Positions 17,485 through 26,772 are shown, numbered from the stretch's first letter. The stretch: DNA of 64,000 nt from Candidatus Vecturithrix granuli (GCA_000739535.1 DF820475.1:68637-132636); one strand, 5' to 3'. A program made the numbers and translations. The notes: a model not told the origin generated them from the letters alone.

Positions 17485-18372
17485 ATGAAAAAAATCGGAT
17501 TTATTGGTCTTGGCGTTATGGGCAAACCGATGGCAAAAAATTTGCTCAAAGCTGGTTATGCTCTGAAGGTCTATGATATTGTGCCAGAGTTTGTCAGCGA
17601 CGTTGTCGCGGCAGGCGCTCAACAAGGCTCGTCGTCGAAGGATGTGGCGGCGTTTGGCGAGGTGATTATTACGATGCTGCCAAACTCACCGCACGTCAAA
17701 GAAGCCGTGCTTGGCCCGGATGGGGTGCTGGACGGCGCAAAACCAGGCGCGATTCTGGTGGATATGAGTTCGATTGCGCCGCTGGCCTCGCAAGAAATTT
17801 CTGCCAAAGTCGCGGAAAAAGGCGTTATTATGCTGGATGCGCCAGTCAGCGGCGGCGAGCCGAAAGCCATTGACGGCACTCTGGCTATTATGGTTGGTGG
17901 CCCCGAAGAGGCCTTTGAACAGGTGAAAGATATTCTGGCCGTGATGGGCGCATCTGTCACGAGAGTGGGCGAAATCGGCAGCGGAAATGTTACTAAACTC
18001 GCCAACCAGGTGATTGTGGCCTTGAATATCGCCGCCATGTCTGAAGCCATGGTGCTGGCAACAAAGGCGGGAGTGGATCCTGAAAAAGTGTTTGAAGCTA
18101 TTCGCGGTGGATTGGCGGGCAGTACTGTGTTGAATGCCAAAGTCCCCTTAGCTCTGAAAGGCAATTTCAAACCGGGCTTTCGCATCGAACTGCATATCAA
18201 AGATTTACAGAACGCTCTGGATACGGCGCATGAACTCGGCGTCCCGGTGCCGCTTTCCAGCGTGGTCATGGAAATCATGCAGGCGCTCAAGGTTGATGGC
18301 AAGGCCAAAGACGATCATGGCGGAATTATCCAATTTTACGAAAAACTTGCACACATTGAAGTAAGAAAATAA
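17485..18372 (+). CDS. 2-hydroxy-3-oxopropionate reductase-like dehydrogenase (GarR/3-HIBADH family)
   Basis: A 295-residue beta-hydroxyacid dehydrogenase. Rossmann motif GFIGLGVMGKPMAKNLLKAG at residues 5-24, substrate loop DAPVSGGEPKAIDGTL near 120-135, and the catalytic-lysine segment GNVTKLANQVIVALNIAAMSE near 168-190. It most resembles tartronate-semialdehyde reductase and 3-hydroxyisobutyrate dehydrogenase. The start at 17485 is preferred over 17428 because it opens directly on the Rossmann fold and has GGGAGAAC upstream. Within the TRAP cluster it would interconvert tartronate semialdehyde and glycerate, or a related hydroxyacid. Confidence 0.88.
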   Translation: MKKIGFIGLGVMGKPMAKNLLKAGYALKVYDIVPEFVSDVVAAGAQQGSSSKDVAAFGEVIITMLPNSPHVKEAVLGPDGVLDGAKPGAILVDMSSIAPLASQEISAKVAEKGVIMLDAPVSGGEPKAIDGTLAIMVGGPEEAFEQVKDILAVMGASVTRVGEIGSGNVTKLANQVIVALNIAAMSEAMVLATKAGVDPEKVFEAIRGGLAGSTVLNAKVPLALKGNFKPGFRIELHIKDLQNALDTAHELGVPVPLSSVVMEIMQALKVDGKAKDDHGGIIQFYEKLAHIEVRK

Positions 18373-18496
18373 TGTTGATGAGCAAATCATGTACCGCGAA
18401 ATTCCTTTTCGCGGATGTACCGCGAAACTGAAGTTTCGCGGCTGTATCAATGGTGCGCGAAACTGAAGTGTCGCGCTACATTTTCAAGGGAGATTT
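18373..18496. repeat. Tandem GCGAAACT(GAAGT) palindromic repeat
   Basis: Three imperfect units of GTACCGCGAAACTGAAGTTTCGCGG-type sequence between 18390 and 18475, each a short hairpin. A related hairpin (CGAAACTGAGGTTTCG) occupies 19317-19334 before the next gene. They separate the dehydrogenase and transketolase genes without interrupting the direction of transcription. Confidence 0.6.
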
Positions 18497-19315
18497 ATGA
18501 AAGCACAGTATGAAATAGAACTTATTCAACGTAAAGCGCGAATCATGCGCAAAAATATTGTCTTGATGTTAAAGACCGATAAAGGGCATTTAGGCGGTTC
18601 AATGTCTATTACTGATATTGTCGCAAGCCTGTATTTTGGGGTCATGAATTTTGATCCGAAGGATCCGCGCAAAAAAGACCGGGATCGCTTTATTCTCAGT
18701 AAAGGGCATTCTGTTTTAGCTCAATATGCGGCCTTAATCGAATTAGGATTAATGCCTGCGGATTTGCTTGATACCTTAAAAAGTTTGGGCAGTCCGCTTC
18801 AGGGGCACCCGGATATGAAATTATTTCCCGGCATAGAAGCCAATACCGGGGCTTTAGGACAGGGATTATCGCTTGCCAATGGCATCGCCCTTGCGGCCAG
18901 ATTGGATCGTGAAGATTTTTATATCTATGTCATCGTCGGCGACGGCGAACTCAGTGAAGGGCAAAATTGGGAAGCGGTCATGGCGTCCGCTCATTATAAG
19001 CTGAATCATGTGATTGCATTTATTGACAACAATGCGCTTCAGGCGACCGGCCCGATTCAGAGACGCTTTAATACTCAACCCTATTTACAAAAATTTCTCG
19101 GATTTGGCTGGAATGCCTATGAAATAGACGGACATTCCGTTCCGGAAATCCTCCAGGCTGTGGAAAACGCGAAAATGAGCACGGATAAACCCACAGCCAT
19201 CATTGCACATACCGTGAAAGGCAAAGGCGTCTCGTTTGCCGAAAATAACCCGGCCTTTCATCACAATAACATGACTCCTGAACAATATGAGCAAGCCCTG
19301 AAAGAACTTATGTAA
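18497..19315 (+). CDS. Transketolase, N-terminal subunit
   Basis: A 272-residue stand-alone N-terminal half of transketolase, which binds the pyrophosphate end of thiamine diphosphate. Motifs: GHLGGSMSITDIVASLYFG, DRFILSKGHSVLAQYA, GALGQGLSLANGIALAARL, and the ThDP motif GDGELSEGQNWEAVMAS...NN at about residues 150-180. GGGAG lies before the ATG at 18497. The C-terminal partner follows 100 bases later. Split transketolases of this type are common in bacteria and usually serve sugar or sugar-acid pathways in catabolic operons rather than being the main pentose-phosphate enzyme; that is consistent with this context. Confidence 0.93.
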   Translation: MKAQYEIELIQRKARIMRKNIVLMLKTDKGHLGGSMSITDIVASLYFGVMNFDPKDPRKKDRDRFILSKGHSVLAQYAALIELGLMPADLLDTLKSLGSPLQGHPDMKLFPGIEANTGALGQGLSLANGIALAARLDREDFYIYVIVGDGELSEGQNWEAVMASAHYKLNHVIAFIDNNALQATGPIQRRFNTQPYLQKFLGFGWNAYEIDGHSVPEILQAVENAKMSTDKPTAIIAHTVKGKGVSFAENNPAFHHNNMTPEQYEQALKELM

Positions 19316-19415
19316 GTCGAAACTGAGGTTTCGATTACAGCGAAAAGCGAGATTTCCAGGAGCGAAATAATAATTTCGCTCTCCATGTAACCCAGGAAAC
19401 AGGATGAGGAAGATT

Positions 19416-20354
19416 ATGAAATTAGGAAAAGCACCAAGAATCGCTTATGGAGAAGAACTCCTTGAGTTAGCAAAAAAAAATCAGGATATTGTGGCCTTAG
19501 ATGCTGATCTCAGCAAGTCAACCATGACCTGTCTGATCGAAGAACATTTTCCTGAACGTTTCTTTGAAATGAGTATCGCTGAACAAAATATGGTCGCTAC
19601 CGCCGCAGGCATGGCGTTAAAAGGTAAAATTCCGTTTGTGAATTCCTTTGCTGTCTTTCTGACCGGAAGAGCCTTTGACCAGATCAGGCAATCGGTCGCC
19701 TATCCGGTAACCAATGTCAAACTCTGTGGTTCCAGTTCGGGTTTTTCCGATTTTGGCGATGGCGCAACCCACCAGAGCATTGAAGACCTTGCCCTCATGC
19801 GCGCGCTGCCCAATATGATCGTGCTTTCGCCCGTTGATGAAATCGAAACCCGGGAAATGGTCAAATTTATGGTTGCACATAAAGGACCGGTCTATATTCG
19901 ACTCGACCGGAACGAGACCCCGATTATTCTAGATCAAGATTATCGCTTTGTGTTGGGAGAACCGACACTGATTAAACCAGGAACTGATGTGACGATCTTT
20001 GGAACCGGACAAATGGTCAGTCTATCGCTCAATGTCAGGGAACGTTTGGAAAAAGAAGGCGTTTCCTGTGAAATTGTGAATATCGGTACGATCAAGCCGA
20101 TGAAGCGCGATGCGATTATCGCCCTTGCTGAAAAAACCGGGGCAGTGGTGACGGTAGAAGAACATAACGTCTATGGCGGCCTGGGATCGGCAATTGCAGA
20201 AACACTGATGAAAACCAAAGTTCCGATTGTCCCGATTGGCGTCAAAGATCGTTTCGGCCAGTCAGCCAAAACCTATCCGGAATTGCTGGTCGAGTACGGA
20301 TTAACCGAAGATGCCGTCTGCGAAGCTGTGAAAGAAGTTCTGGCGGTGAAGTAA
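19416..20354 (+). CDS. Transketolase, C-terminal subunit
   Basis: A 312-residue C-terminal half of transketolase with the pyrimidine-binding domain (SIAEQNMVATAAGMALKGKIPFV, including the catalytic Glu that activates thiamine diphosphate) and the C-terminal transketolase domain (VTIFGTGQMVSLSLNVRE, AVVTVEEHNVYGGLGSAIAE). It forms the active enzyme with the preceding N-terminal subunit. I chose ATG 19416, five bases after GAGGA; ATG 19404 would add four residues. The shared promoter is probably that of the TRAP operon or lies in the repeat-rich gap upstream. Confidence 0.92.
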   Translation: MKLGKAPRIAYGEELLELAKKNQDIVALDADLSKSTMTCLIEEHFPERFFEMSIAEQNMVATAAGMALKGKIPFVNSFAVFLTGRAFDQIRQSVAYPVTNVKLCGSSSGFSDFGDGATHQSIEDLALMRALPNMIVLSPVDEIETREMVKFMVAHKGPVYIRLDRNETPIILDQDYRFVLGEPTLIKPGTDVTIFGTGQMVSLSLNVRERLEKEGVSCEIVNIGTIKPMKRDAIIALAEKTGAVVTVEEHNVYGGLGSAIAETLMKTKVPIVPIGVKDRFGQSAKTYPELLVEYGLTEDAVCEAVKEVLAVK

Positions 20355-20740
20355 AAGGCAGCGTACCTGCGAACAGTCGTGTTCGCAGAGGATTTCTACG
20401 AACACGACTGTTCGTCAGTACGGGGATTTTCAGAGGAGTTGTCATGAGCTTCGGCTCACCCGACACAATGAAACTACAGGAAGGGCGATAAGCAAGAATG
20501 CGCTTGATACATGATTCTTGCTTATCTCTATGCCTGTAGTTTCAGAGGAGTTGACATGAGCTGACGCTATGAAACTACAGGGATTTCACATAACCAGGGA
20601 TAAATCATCCTTGTTTATGAGTCATCCTTGTAGTTTTATAGGAGGTGATGTTAATTCAACTAAGGGGTATTACTGTTCTGAGTTTTATAATGAGAGATGT
20701 TCATGTACAGATAACTTTTAACAAAGTGAGGGAAAAGACT
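20355..20740. repeat. Repeat-filled leader before sugar ABC operon
   Basis: The gap contains a palindrome CGAACAGTCGTGTTCG / CGAACACGACTGTTCG (20368-20416); two direct copies of TTTCAGAGGAGTTG(T/A)CATG (20429-20446 and 20539-20556) that each place a good ribosome-binding site in front of a tiny frame that stops at once; and two CTACAGG/CCTGTAG-family hairpins (20466-20540, 20573-20637). These look like repeat expansion, not genes. The long frame starting at 20645 begins inside the last hairpin. Confidence 0.6.
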
Positions 20741-21691
20741 ATGAAAAAAATATGTATGTGTGTACTTGTGTTCATGTTTTCGTTGAGTGTGACACTCGCG
20801 TATGCTGAAGGCGAGCTGTATATGGGGGACAAGGATAAGACCTATGTTATTGCGTTTTCACAGGACGATATGAATAATGATTGGCGGGCTTCCCAGGTAA
20901 ACTCTGCCAAAAAGGAGGCTGAAAAGTATAAAAATGTCAAATTCATTTACACTGATGCGCAGGGCAGCTCTATGAAACAGGTGAATGATATTGAAGATCT
21001 CATTGCCCAGGGGGTTGATGCTATTTTGACAAGCCCCAGAGAGCAAAAACCACTCACTCCTGTTGTTGCAAAGGCTTATCAAGAAGGTATCCCGATTATT
21101 CTTCTTGATCGAAGAGTGGATGGAGATCAATATACAGCCTGGATTGGACCTGATAATGTGCCGATTGCCAAAGCTGCAGCGGAATATATGGGCAAACAAT
21201 TGAATGGAAAGGGAAAGATTATTCACCTGCAAGGAGTCCCCGGCTCAACTCCTCAGATCGAGAGATCCGATTATTTCATTGAAGTGCTGAAGGAGAAATA
21301 TCCTGACATTGAAATTGTTGCTCAACAGCCGGCTGATTTCTTACGCCAAAAGGCGCTTGAGGTCATGGAGAATTTGCTCCAGGCTCATCCGGATATTAAT
21401 GGTCTATATTCCGAAAGCGATAGTATGGCGTATGGAGCAATGCTTGCGTTTAAAAACGCCGGGATCGATATGGCGCCGCTTGTTGTTGTCGGAATTGACT
21501 ACATCACACAGGCCAAAGAAATGATCAAAGCTGGTCTTATGGATGCGACCTTTACTTTTGACACTTGCGGGAAAGAGGGTGTCCAGGCACTTGATAAGCT
21601 GTTTAAAGGGGAAACCATCCCGAAAGATCAGGTAGTGCCATCCACGATGGTGACGATCGAGAATGTTGATTCTGTAGAGCCGATCTTCTAA
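20741..21691 (+). CDS. Ribose/galactose-type ABC transporter substrate-binding protein
   Basis: A 316-residue periplasmic-binding protein of the PBP1 ribose/galactose class. It opens with a signal peptide (MKKICMCVLVFMF, cleavage near YAE around residue 22) and has the family blocks YVIAFSQDDMNNDWRASQV, IEDLIAQGVDAILTSPREQKPLTPVV, GIPIILLDRRVDGD and GLYSESDSMAYGAMLAFKNAGI. The start at 20741 is set by the signal peptide and by GTGAGGGA upstream; the frame extends to 20645 but without signal-sequence logic. ATPase and permease genes follow, so this is a complete sugar importer. The ligand is a monosaccharide; which one is not visible. Confidence 0.93.
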   Translation: MKKICMCVLVFMFSLSVTLAYAEGELYMGDKDKTYVIAFSQDDMNNDWRASQVNSAKKEAEKYKNVKFIYTDAQGSSMKQVNDIEDLIAQGVDAILTSPREQKPLTPVVAKAYQEGIPIILLDRRVDGDQYTAWIGPDNVPIAKAAAEYMGKQLNGKGKIIHLQGVPGSTPQIERSDYFIEVLKEKYPDIEIVAQQPADFLRQKALEVMENLLQAHPDINGLYSESDSMAYGAMLAFKNAGIDMAPLVVVGIDYITQAKEMIKAGLMDATFTFDTCGKEGVQALDKLFKGETIPKDQVVPSTMVTIENVDSVEPIF

Positions 21692-21812
21692 AAGAGCATC
21701 TGGAGAGGAGGTGTGGGCAAACACTTCCTCTCTGCTTAATCCTATCGAAAATAAGACGAATTATGCCTCTAAAATGGCTGTGTAGAAAATGGTGAAGGAT
21801 GGGGAGACCATC

Positions 21813-23300
21813 ATGGAACAGCAGAACGATTATATTCTTCGATTAGAAGGGATTTGCAAGTCTTTTGAGGGTGTGGATGCCCTTGTAGATGTGACGATTG
21901 GGATTCAACGGGGAGAAATTCATGGGATTGTCGGCGAAAATGGCGCAGGGAAATCAACGTTGATGAAAATTTTGTCGGGCGCGCTTGCCAGAGATCGAGG
22001 GGATATTTACTTAAATGAAGAGCACGTCCATATTCACAGCCCTCACGATGCCCAAAAGTTAGGAATCAGTATTATTTATCAGGAACGAAATCTTATCCCT
22101 GAAATGACCGTGGCTGAGAATATTTATTTGCACGATTTTCCAAAAACCAGCAGATTTCTGATTGATACAAGAACTCTGAACGCGAAAGCTCAGGAACTCA
22201 CCAATTCTCTGGGACACATCATTGATCCTTCAAGCAAAGCGGGGGATTTATCAGTCGCTTATCAACAAATTGTCGAAATCGCCAAAGCGTTGAGTTTCAA
22301 AGCGAATATCATCATTTTTGATGAACCCACCACGCCCCTCACGCGTAATGAGATCACGCTCCTGTTCGATACGATCCGATCTTTACAGAATAAGGGGGTA
22401 ACGATTATCTATATTTCGCATGTGCTTGAAGACATCTTAACCCTGTGCGATCGGGTGACCGTGCTGAAAGATGGGCGATTCATCCAAACCGTATCGACTC
22501 AGCAGACCACTCAGGATGAACTCATCAATTTAATGCTGGGGAGGAGTTTAAAAGAAAAATTTCCTGCCAGAGAGAAACGTATCGGGCGCAAATTCTTTTC
22601 TATCCTGGAAAAACAGGATCGCAAAGAAGTGTTGCATGTGAATCAGGGGGAAATCGTTGGGATCTTTGGGATTGTCGGTTCCGGAAGATCTGCACTCATG
22701 TTAAACATCTTCGGCGCTTCCCCTGATGGCAGATTTTTCGTGGAAATGGATGGCACACACCTTGAAAATACGACTCCGCTTGAGGCGATTAGACATGGAA
22801 TCGGGTTTGCGACAGAAGATCGGAAAAATTTGGGATTGCTGTTGGATATGAGCATTGATGAAAACATTATTATCAGTCTTATCGCAAAGAATGCCAATCT
22901 CGGGTATTTAAAACAACGAGAATATGCAAAAATTTCCACAAGATTTGCCGATTTCCTTAAGATCAAAATGGTGAGCCTCCGTCAATTCGTCAAAAATTTA
23001 AGCGGAGGCAATCAGCAGAAAGTGATTCTTTCGCGTTGGCTTGCAACCGAGTGTCAGGTCATTATTTTTGATGAACCGACGAAAGGGATTGATGTTGGGG
23101 CAAAAATCGAAATCTATAAATTAATGCACGATCTTGTCAACAAAGGCAATGGGATTATTATGCTCTCTTCTGAAGTCGAAGAAATCATCGGAATGAGCGA
23201 CAGAGTCTATATCATGAAAAATGGAAATGTTGTGAAGGAGTTACTTGACGACCGGATTACAGATGAAAATATCTTAACCTATGCCATGAAAGGAGCGTAA
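21813..23300 (+). CDS. Sugar ABC transporter ATPase with two nucleotide-binding domains (RbsA/MglA type)
   Basis: A 495-residue tandem ATPase. The first domain has Walker A GENGAGKSTL, a signature-like LSVAYQQIVEIAKAL and Walker B IIFDEPTT. The second has a degenerate Walker A GIVGSGRSA, signature LSGGNQQKVILSRWLA and Walker B VIIFDEPTKGIDVGAK. This asymmetry is normal for the ribose-type family. The start at 21813 has GGGGAGA upstream and fits the family N-terminus; 21789 is possible. It energises the permease encoded next (six bases after the stop). Confidence 0.95.
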   Translation: MEQQNDYILRLEGICKSFEGVDALVDVTIGIQRGEIHGIVGENGAGKSTLMKILSGALARDRGDIYLNEEHVHIHSPHDAQKLGISIIYQERNLIPEMTVAENIYLHDFPKTSRFLIDTRTLNAKAQELTNSLGHIIDPSSKAGDLSVAYQQIVEIAKALSFKANIIIFDEPTTPLTRNEITLLFDTIRSLQNKGVTIIYISHVLEDILTLCDRVTVLKDGRFIQTVSTQQTTQDELINLMLGRSLKEKFPAREKRIGRKFFSILEKQDRKEVLHVNQGEIVGIFGIVGSGRSALMLNIFGASPDGRFFVEMDGTHLENTTPLEAIRHGIGFATEDRKNLGLLLDMSIDENIIISLIAKNANLGYLKQREYAKISTRFADFLKIKMVSLRQFVKNLSGGNQQKVILSRWLATECQVIIFDEPTKGIDVGAKIEIYKLMHDLVNKGNGIIMLSSEVEEIIGMSDRVYIMKNGNVVKELLDDRITDENILTYAMKGA

Positions 23301-23305
23301 TACAC

Positions 23306-24205
23306 ATGGGATTTCTACGAAAATATGGCATTTATGTGGCAATAGTTGTCCTTTTTGCAGCGGGTGCTCTTCTTTCGCCAGCATTTTTGCAATCGAAGAA
23401 TTTGGTGAATGTGCTCAGACAAATCTCAGTAAACGGGATTCTTGCCATCGGGATGACCTTTGTCATCCTGACCGAGGGGATCGATTTATCCGTAGGTGCC
23501 ATATTAGCCATTGCAGGAGTCACAATGGCAAGATTGCAAATGCTGCCCGCGTTTTTTATTGTCGTGATCGGCGTCATCACGGGCAGTCTGGCCGGATTCC
23601 TCAATGGGTTGAATGTAGCGTATGGCAGAATTCCTCCGTTTATCGCAACGCTGGCCCTGATGACCTCAGGATACGGAGTCGCTCTCCTTATTTCCCGGGG
23701 GATGCCCGTGTTTATTGATGTGAAATATACAGCCTTTATCGGCTTAGGAAATGGCTATAATCCAATTCTGTTTTTTATCATCGCGGCTGCTCTTGCTGAT
23801 TTTATGTTAAAGAAGACCGGTTTTGGAAAATTCATTTATGCCCTGGGAGGGAATGAAGAGGCTGCCAGATTAAGTGGAGTTGCCGTCAAAAAGATCAAGT
23901 TATGTGCATACATGATCAGCGGATTTTTGGCAGCGCTGGCAGGGGTGATCGTGACTGCCCGGCTGACAGTAGGAGAACCGAATGCAGGCAAAGGATATGA
24001 GTTGGATGCTATCGCGGCAGCGGTTATTGGGGGAACCAGCCTGAGCGGGGGCATCGGAGGCGTCCGAGGAACTGTCGCGGGCGCATTGATTATCGGATTA
24101 ATTAATAATATTTTTAATCTCATCAATCTCGAGCCGTATTATCAATATATCTTCAAAGGCTTAATCATTCTTGGCGCGTTGTATATGGAAAAGAGGAAAA
24201 AGTAA
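23306..24205 (+). CDS. Sugar ABC transporter permease (RbsC type)
   Basis: A 299-residue inner-membrane permease with about eight to ten hydrophobic helices and the ribose-permease signatures GMTFVILTEGIDLSVGAILA (residues about 47-66) and AIAAAVIGGTSLSGGIGGVRGTVAGALIIG (near 225-255). It starts five bases after the ATPase stop. With the two preceding genes it makes a complete importer. Family members usually have ten segments. Confidence 0.95.
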   Translation: MGFLRKYGIYVAIVVLFAAGALLSPAFLQSKNLVNVLRQISVNGILAIGMTFVILTEGIDLSVGAILAIAGVTMARLQMLPAFFIVVIGVITGSLAGFLNGLNVAYGRIPPFIATLALMTSGYGVALLISRGMPVFIDVKYTAFIGLGNGYNPILFFIIAAALADFMLKKTGFGKFIYALGGNEEAARLSGVAVKKIKLCAYMISGFLAALAGVIVTARLTVGEPNAGKGYELDAIAAAVIGGTSLSGGIGGVRGTVAGALIIGLINNIFNLINLEPYYQYIFKGLIILGALYMEKRKK

Positions 24206-24227
24206 ATAGACATTACCACGACTAAGG

Positions 24228-24283
24228 CGGCGCAGCCGTGAATTCCCCTCCTGGGAGGGGAATTCACGGCTGCGCCGCCACAT
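24228..24283. repeat. Perfect palindrome after sugar ABC operon, possible terminator
   Basis: GGCGGCGCAGCCGTGAATTC at 24229-24248 is mirrored exactly by 24263-24282, giving a long GC-rich stem with CCTCCTGGGAGG at its centre, 22 bases past the permease stop. Part of the element, with CGCCACATACCTACCCTTGTCAGTC following, resembles the 11830-12075 composite. It could end the ABC transcript. Confidence 0.6.
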
Positions 24284-24463
24284 ACCTACCCTTGTCAGTC
24301 CCAGGAGGGGAACTGGGCGGTTTCGCCACTTTAAAAAATTATTCGCGATAATGTCTAATAATTACAATCCGTCTTTTGTAGAAGATGACGGATTCACTAA
24401 AAAAGCGATGTGTGAAGCCACTCAAACAATATTAACATTGGAGTAACAGGAGGTCAACAACTC

Positions 24464-25312
24464 ATGCACAATTTTCAAACATCATTACAAGACAAGGTCG
24501 GTATTTTGACCGGAGGTACAAGCGGATTCGGCTATGCGATGGTAAAAGCTCTGCTCGGTCAGGGCGCCAGACTTGCCGTCTTTTCCGTGGATGAACTCTC
24601 CGCAGAGGCGCGGACAGAACTGGCCCAGATTGGCGGTGGAGAAGTTGAATATTTTACCAAAGATATTATGGCGTCCGGCGCGGCGGAAGAAATGGTGGCG
24701 CAGACCATGGATCTCTTCAGAAAGCTCGATTTTGTGGTCGTGAACGCCGGATTCGCCATCCGGTTTGAGGAACCGCTTTTAGAACTTTCCCTGGAAAAGC
24801 TCGCTGCAAGTATGCGCACGCAATTTGAAATTTTTCCGATTGCCCTGGCTACTCTGTCGCTGGCCGCAGCGCGTGTAATGGCGCCGCGCTATGCCACCAT
24901 TCAGCCCGACAACACCGGGCATCGTCCAGATTCCGGAGCCATTGTTGTCACACTCTCCGAAACTTCACTTTGTCCGTTGCGTGATGATCTGATCGCGTAT
25001 GCGGCCGCCAAACGCGCGGCCCTGTCTGTAATGGAAAGTTTGACCGCCATCTTAGGCCCGAAAAACATCCGCGTCAACGGCATTGCGCCCGGCTTTGCCA
25101 ACACGGCCGGCCCGCGCAAATTCTACAGCCGCTATCCGCAGATCCAGGCCGACATTGAAGCGAAAACCCATTTCAAACCGTCATTTATGGATCCCGGCGC
25201 AGTTGTGCCGGCAGTCCTCTATCTGCTCACGGATAATTATGTGACCGGCAGCGTGATCCCGTTAGACGGCGGCTACAACATCGAACTCAAGAGGTATTTT
25301 CAGGAGAAGTAG
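24464..25312 (+). CDS. SDR-family oxidoreductase (probable sugar-acid / sugar dehydrogenase)
   Basis: A 282-residue classical short-chain dehydrogenase. NAD(P)-binding TGGTSGFGYAM at residues 17-27, the NAG motif at VVNAGFA near 95, catalytic Ser in VTLSETSLCP near 167, and Tyr-Lys in YAAAKRAALS near 180-185, then NGIAPGFANT and a C-terminal DGGYNIE. All catalytic positions are present. AGGAGG lies upstream of the ATG at 24464. It is the last plus-strand gene of the carbohydrate island, and may oxidise the imported sugar or reduce a keto-acid derivative; the substrate is not determinable. Confidence 0.85.
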   Translation: MHNFQTSLQDKVGILTGGTSGFGYAMVKALLGQGARLAVFSVDELSAEARTELAQIGGGEVEYFTKDIMASGAAEEMVAQTMDLFRKLDFVVVNAGFAIRFEEPLLELSLEKLAASMRTQFEIFPIALATLSLAAARVMAPRYATIQPDNTGHRPDSGAIVVTLSETSLCPLRDDLIAYAAAKRAALSVMESLTAILGPKNIRVNGIAPGFANTAGPRKFYSRYPQIQADIEAKTHFKPSFMDPGAVVPAVLYLLTDNYVTGSVIPLDGGYNIELKRYFQEK

Positions 25313-25327
25313 TGTTAGTTGAAAAGT

Positions 25328-25405
25328 TCGTAGTTCGCGCTTTAGCGCGTTTTCCGTCTGTTTCCCGCCTGAAGACGGAAGAACTCGCTAAAGCGAGAAC
25401 TACAA
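25328..25405. terminator. Palindrome between convergent SDR and rlmD genes
   Basis: GTAGTTCGCGCTTTAGCG near 25330-25347 is mirrored by CGCTAAAGCGAGAACTAC at 25385-25402, and an inner pair TTCCGTCT / AGACGGAA forms the top of the hairpin. It stands in the convergent gap and could stop transcription from both sides, but lacks a typical T-run, and it also looks like a dispersed repeat. Confidence 0.5.
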
Positions 25406-25416
25406 ACCAGTTCACT

Positions 25417-26772
25417 CTATACCCTGATTAAATTGACGACGGTTTCAATATGATAGGTGTGTGGAAACATATCCACCGGCTGGACTTCTTTGATCGTATA
25501 ATTCCCATCCATGATCATCGCCACATCCCGCGCCAGAGTGGCCGGATTACAGGAAACATAAATAATCTGCCGCGGACTGGCCTCGAGCATATATTTGACG
25601 ACTTTTTTGGATAAACCGGCGCGCGGCGGATCAATCACCATCACATCGGGTTCTAGCGGGACAACTTCCGGCAATACTTTGCGGACCTCGCCGCAATAGA
25701 ACTGCACATTGGAGAGATGATTGCGTTCTGCGTTTTGTTCCGCATTGCGCACCGCTTCTTCGATCAATTCGATTCCATACACCATTTTGGCTCGCGACGC
25801 CAGATGCAGGGCAATTGAGCCGGTGCCGCAATATAAGTCAACCGCAATCCCGCGCTCGTCAATGTCGGCCATGCGCTGAATGGTTTGATAGAGTATTTCG
25901 CTTTGCCGGGTATTGGTTTGAAAAAAGCTTTTGGCGGAAATTTCAAAGGAAAAATCATTAATGGTTTCCCGAATTGTCGGCTCGCCGTACAACAGATATT
26001 CTTCCTGTCCCTGACTGCTTTGCCCTATCTGTCGGTTAATCGTGTGCACAATGCTGGTCATGCGCGGAAATCCGGCTATCAGATAGCGCACAAAACGATC
26101 CATCTGCGGAAAGTACTCGGCCGAGGTGACAATATTGAGCATCACATTGCCCGTGTGTTTTCCCTCGCGGACGATCACATGACGCAGCAAACCTTCTCCG
26201 CTCGTATTTGAGAAGGCTTTGAAATTTTGTTTTCGCGCAAAATCGCGGCACAAATCGAACAGTTCAACGCTCGCTTCCGATTGCAGATAACAGGTGGACA
26301 GGTCAAGCAGTTGATCCCAGCGTCCCGAATAGTGCTGCCCTAAAATCAATTGGCCGTTCTCATCCTCGCCAAAGGTAAATTCCATTTTGTTGCGATAATA
26401 CCAGGGCGATTCCATGCCCAGGATGTCATTCACGCGGACATCCTGAATCTTGCCGATATGAGCTAAAGCTTCAGCCACCTGCTGCTGCTTGAATTGCAAC
26501 TGATCTTCGTACTTCAAATATTGCCATTTACACCCACCGCAGCGGCCGAAATATTCGCAGCGCGGCGTGATACGCAAGGGTGAAGAGTCTATGAGTTCCA
26601 CCAGTTTGCCAAAAGCAAAATTCTTCTTGCGCTTTGTAATTTCTATAATTCCGCGATCTCCTGGAATTCCTCCCTGCACAAACACCACCATACCACTGTC
26701 AATCCGGGCAATGGCTTCACCGCCCAGGGCTAAATTCTCAAGCGTGAGTTCAATTCGATTGCCTGCTTTCAT
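25417..26772 (-). CDS. rlmD: 23S rRNA (uracil-C5)-methyltransferase, RlmD/RumA family
   Basis: A 451-residue TrmA/RlmD-family enzyme using S-adenosylmethionine to methylate a uridine in 23S rRNA. It has an N-terminal TRAM domain (IELTLENLALGGEAIARIDSG), the [4Fe-4S] cysteines CEYFGRCGGCKWQ near residues 70-83, and the catalytic domain with VDLYCGTGSIALHLA (SAM), VIDPPRAGLSKK and VSCNPATLARD containing the catalytic Cys. I chose the ATG at 26772 (MKAGNRIELTL) because the longer frame to 26829 reads into a CTCCTTTGGGGG repeat. The iron-sulfur motif favours RlmD (position 1939-type) over RlmCD, but the target base is inference. Confidence 0.9.
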   Translation of the reverse strand: MKAGNRIELTLENLALGGEAIARIDSGMVVFVQGGIPGDRGIIEITKRKKNFAFGKLVELIDSSPLRITPRCEYFGRCGGCKWQYLKYEDQLQFKQQQVAEALAHIGKIQDVRVNDILGMESPWYYRNKMEFTFGEDENGQLILGQHYSGRWDQLLDLSTCYLQSEASVELFDLCRDFARKQNFKAFSNTSGEGLLRHVIVREGKHTGNVMLNIVTSAEYFPQMDRFVRYLIAGFPRMTSIVHTINRQIGQSSQGQEEYLLYGEPTIRETINDFSFEISAKSFFQTNTRQSEILYQTIQRMADIDERGIAVDLYCGTGSIALHLASRAKMVYGIELIEEAVRNAEQNAERNHLSNVQFYCGEVRKVLPEVVPLEPDVMVIDPPRAGLSKKVVKYMLEASPRQIIYVSCNPATLARDVAMIMDGNYTIKEVQPVDMFPHTYHIETVVNLIRV

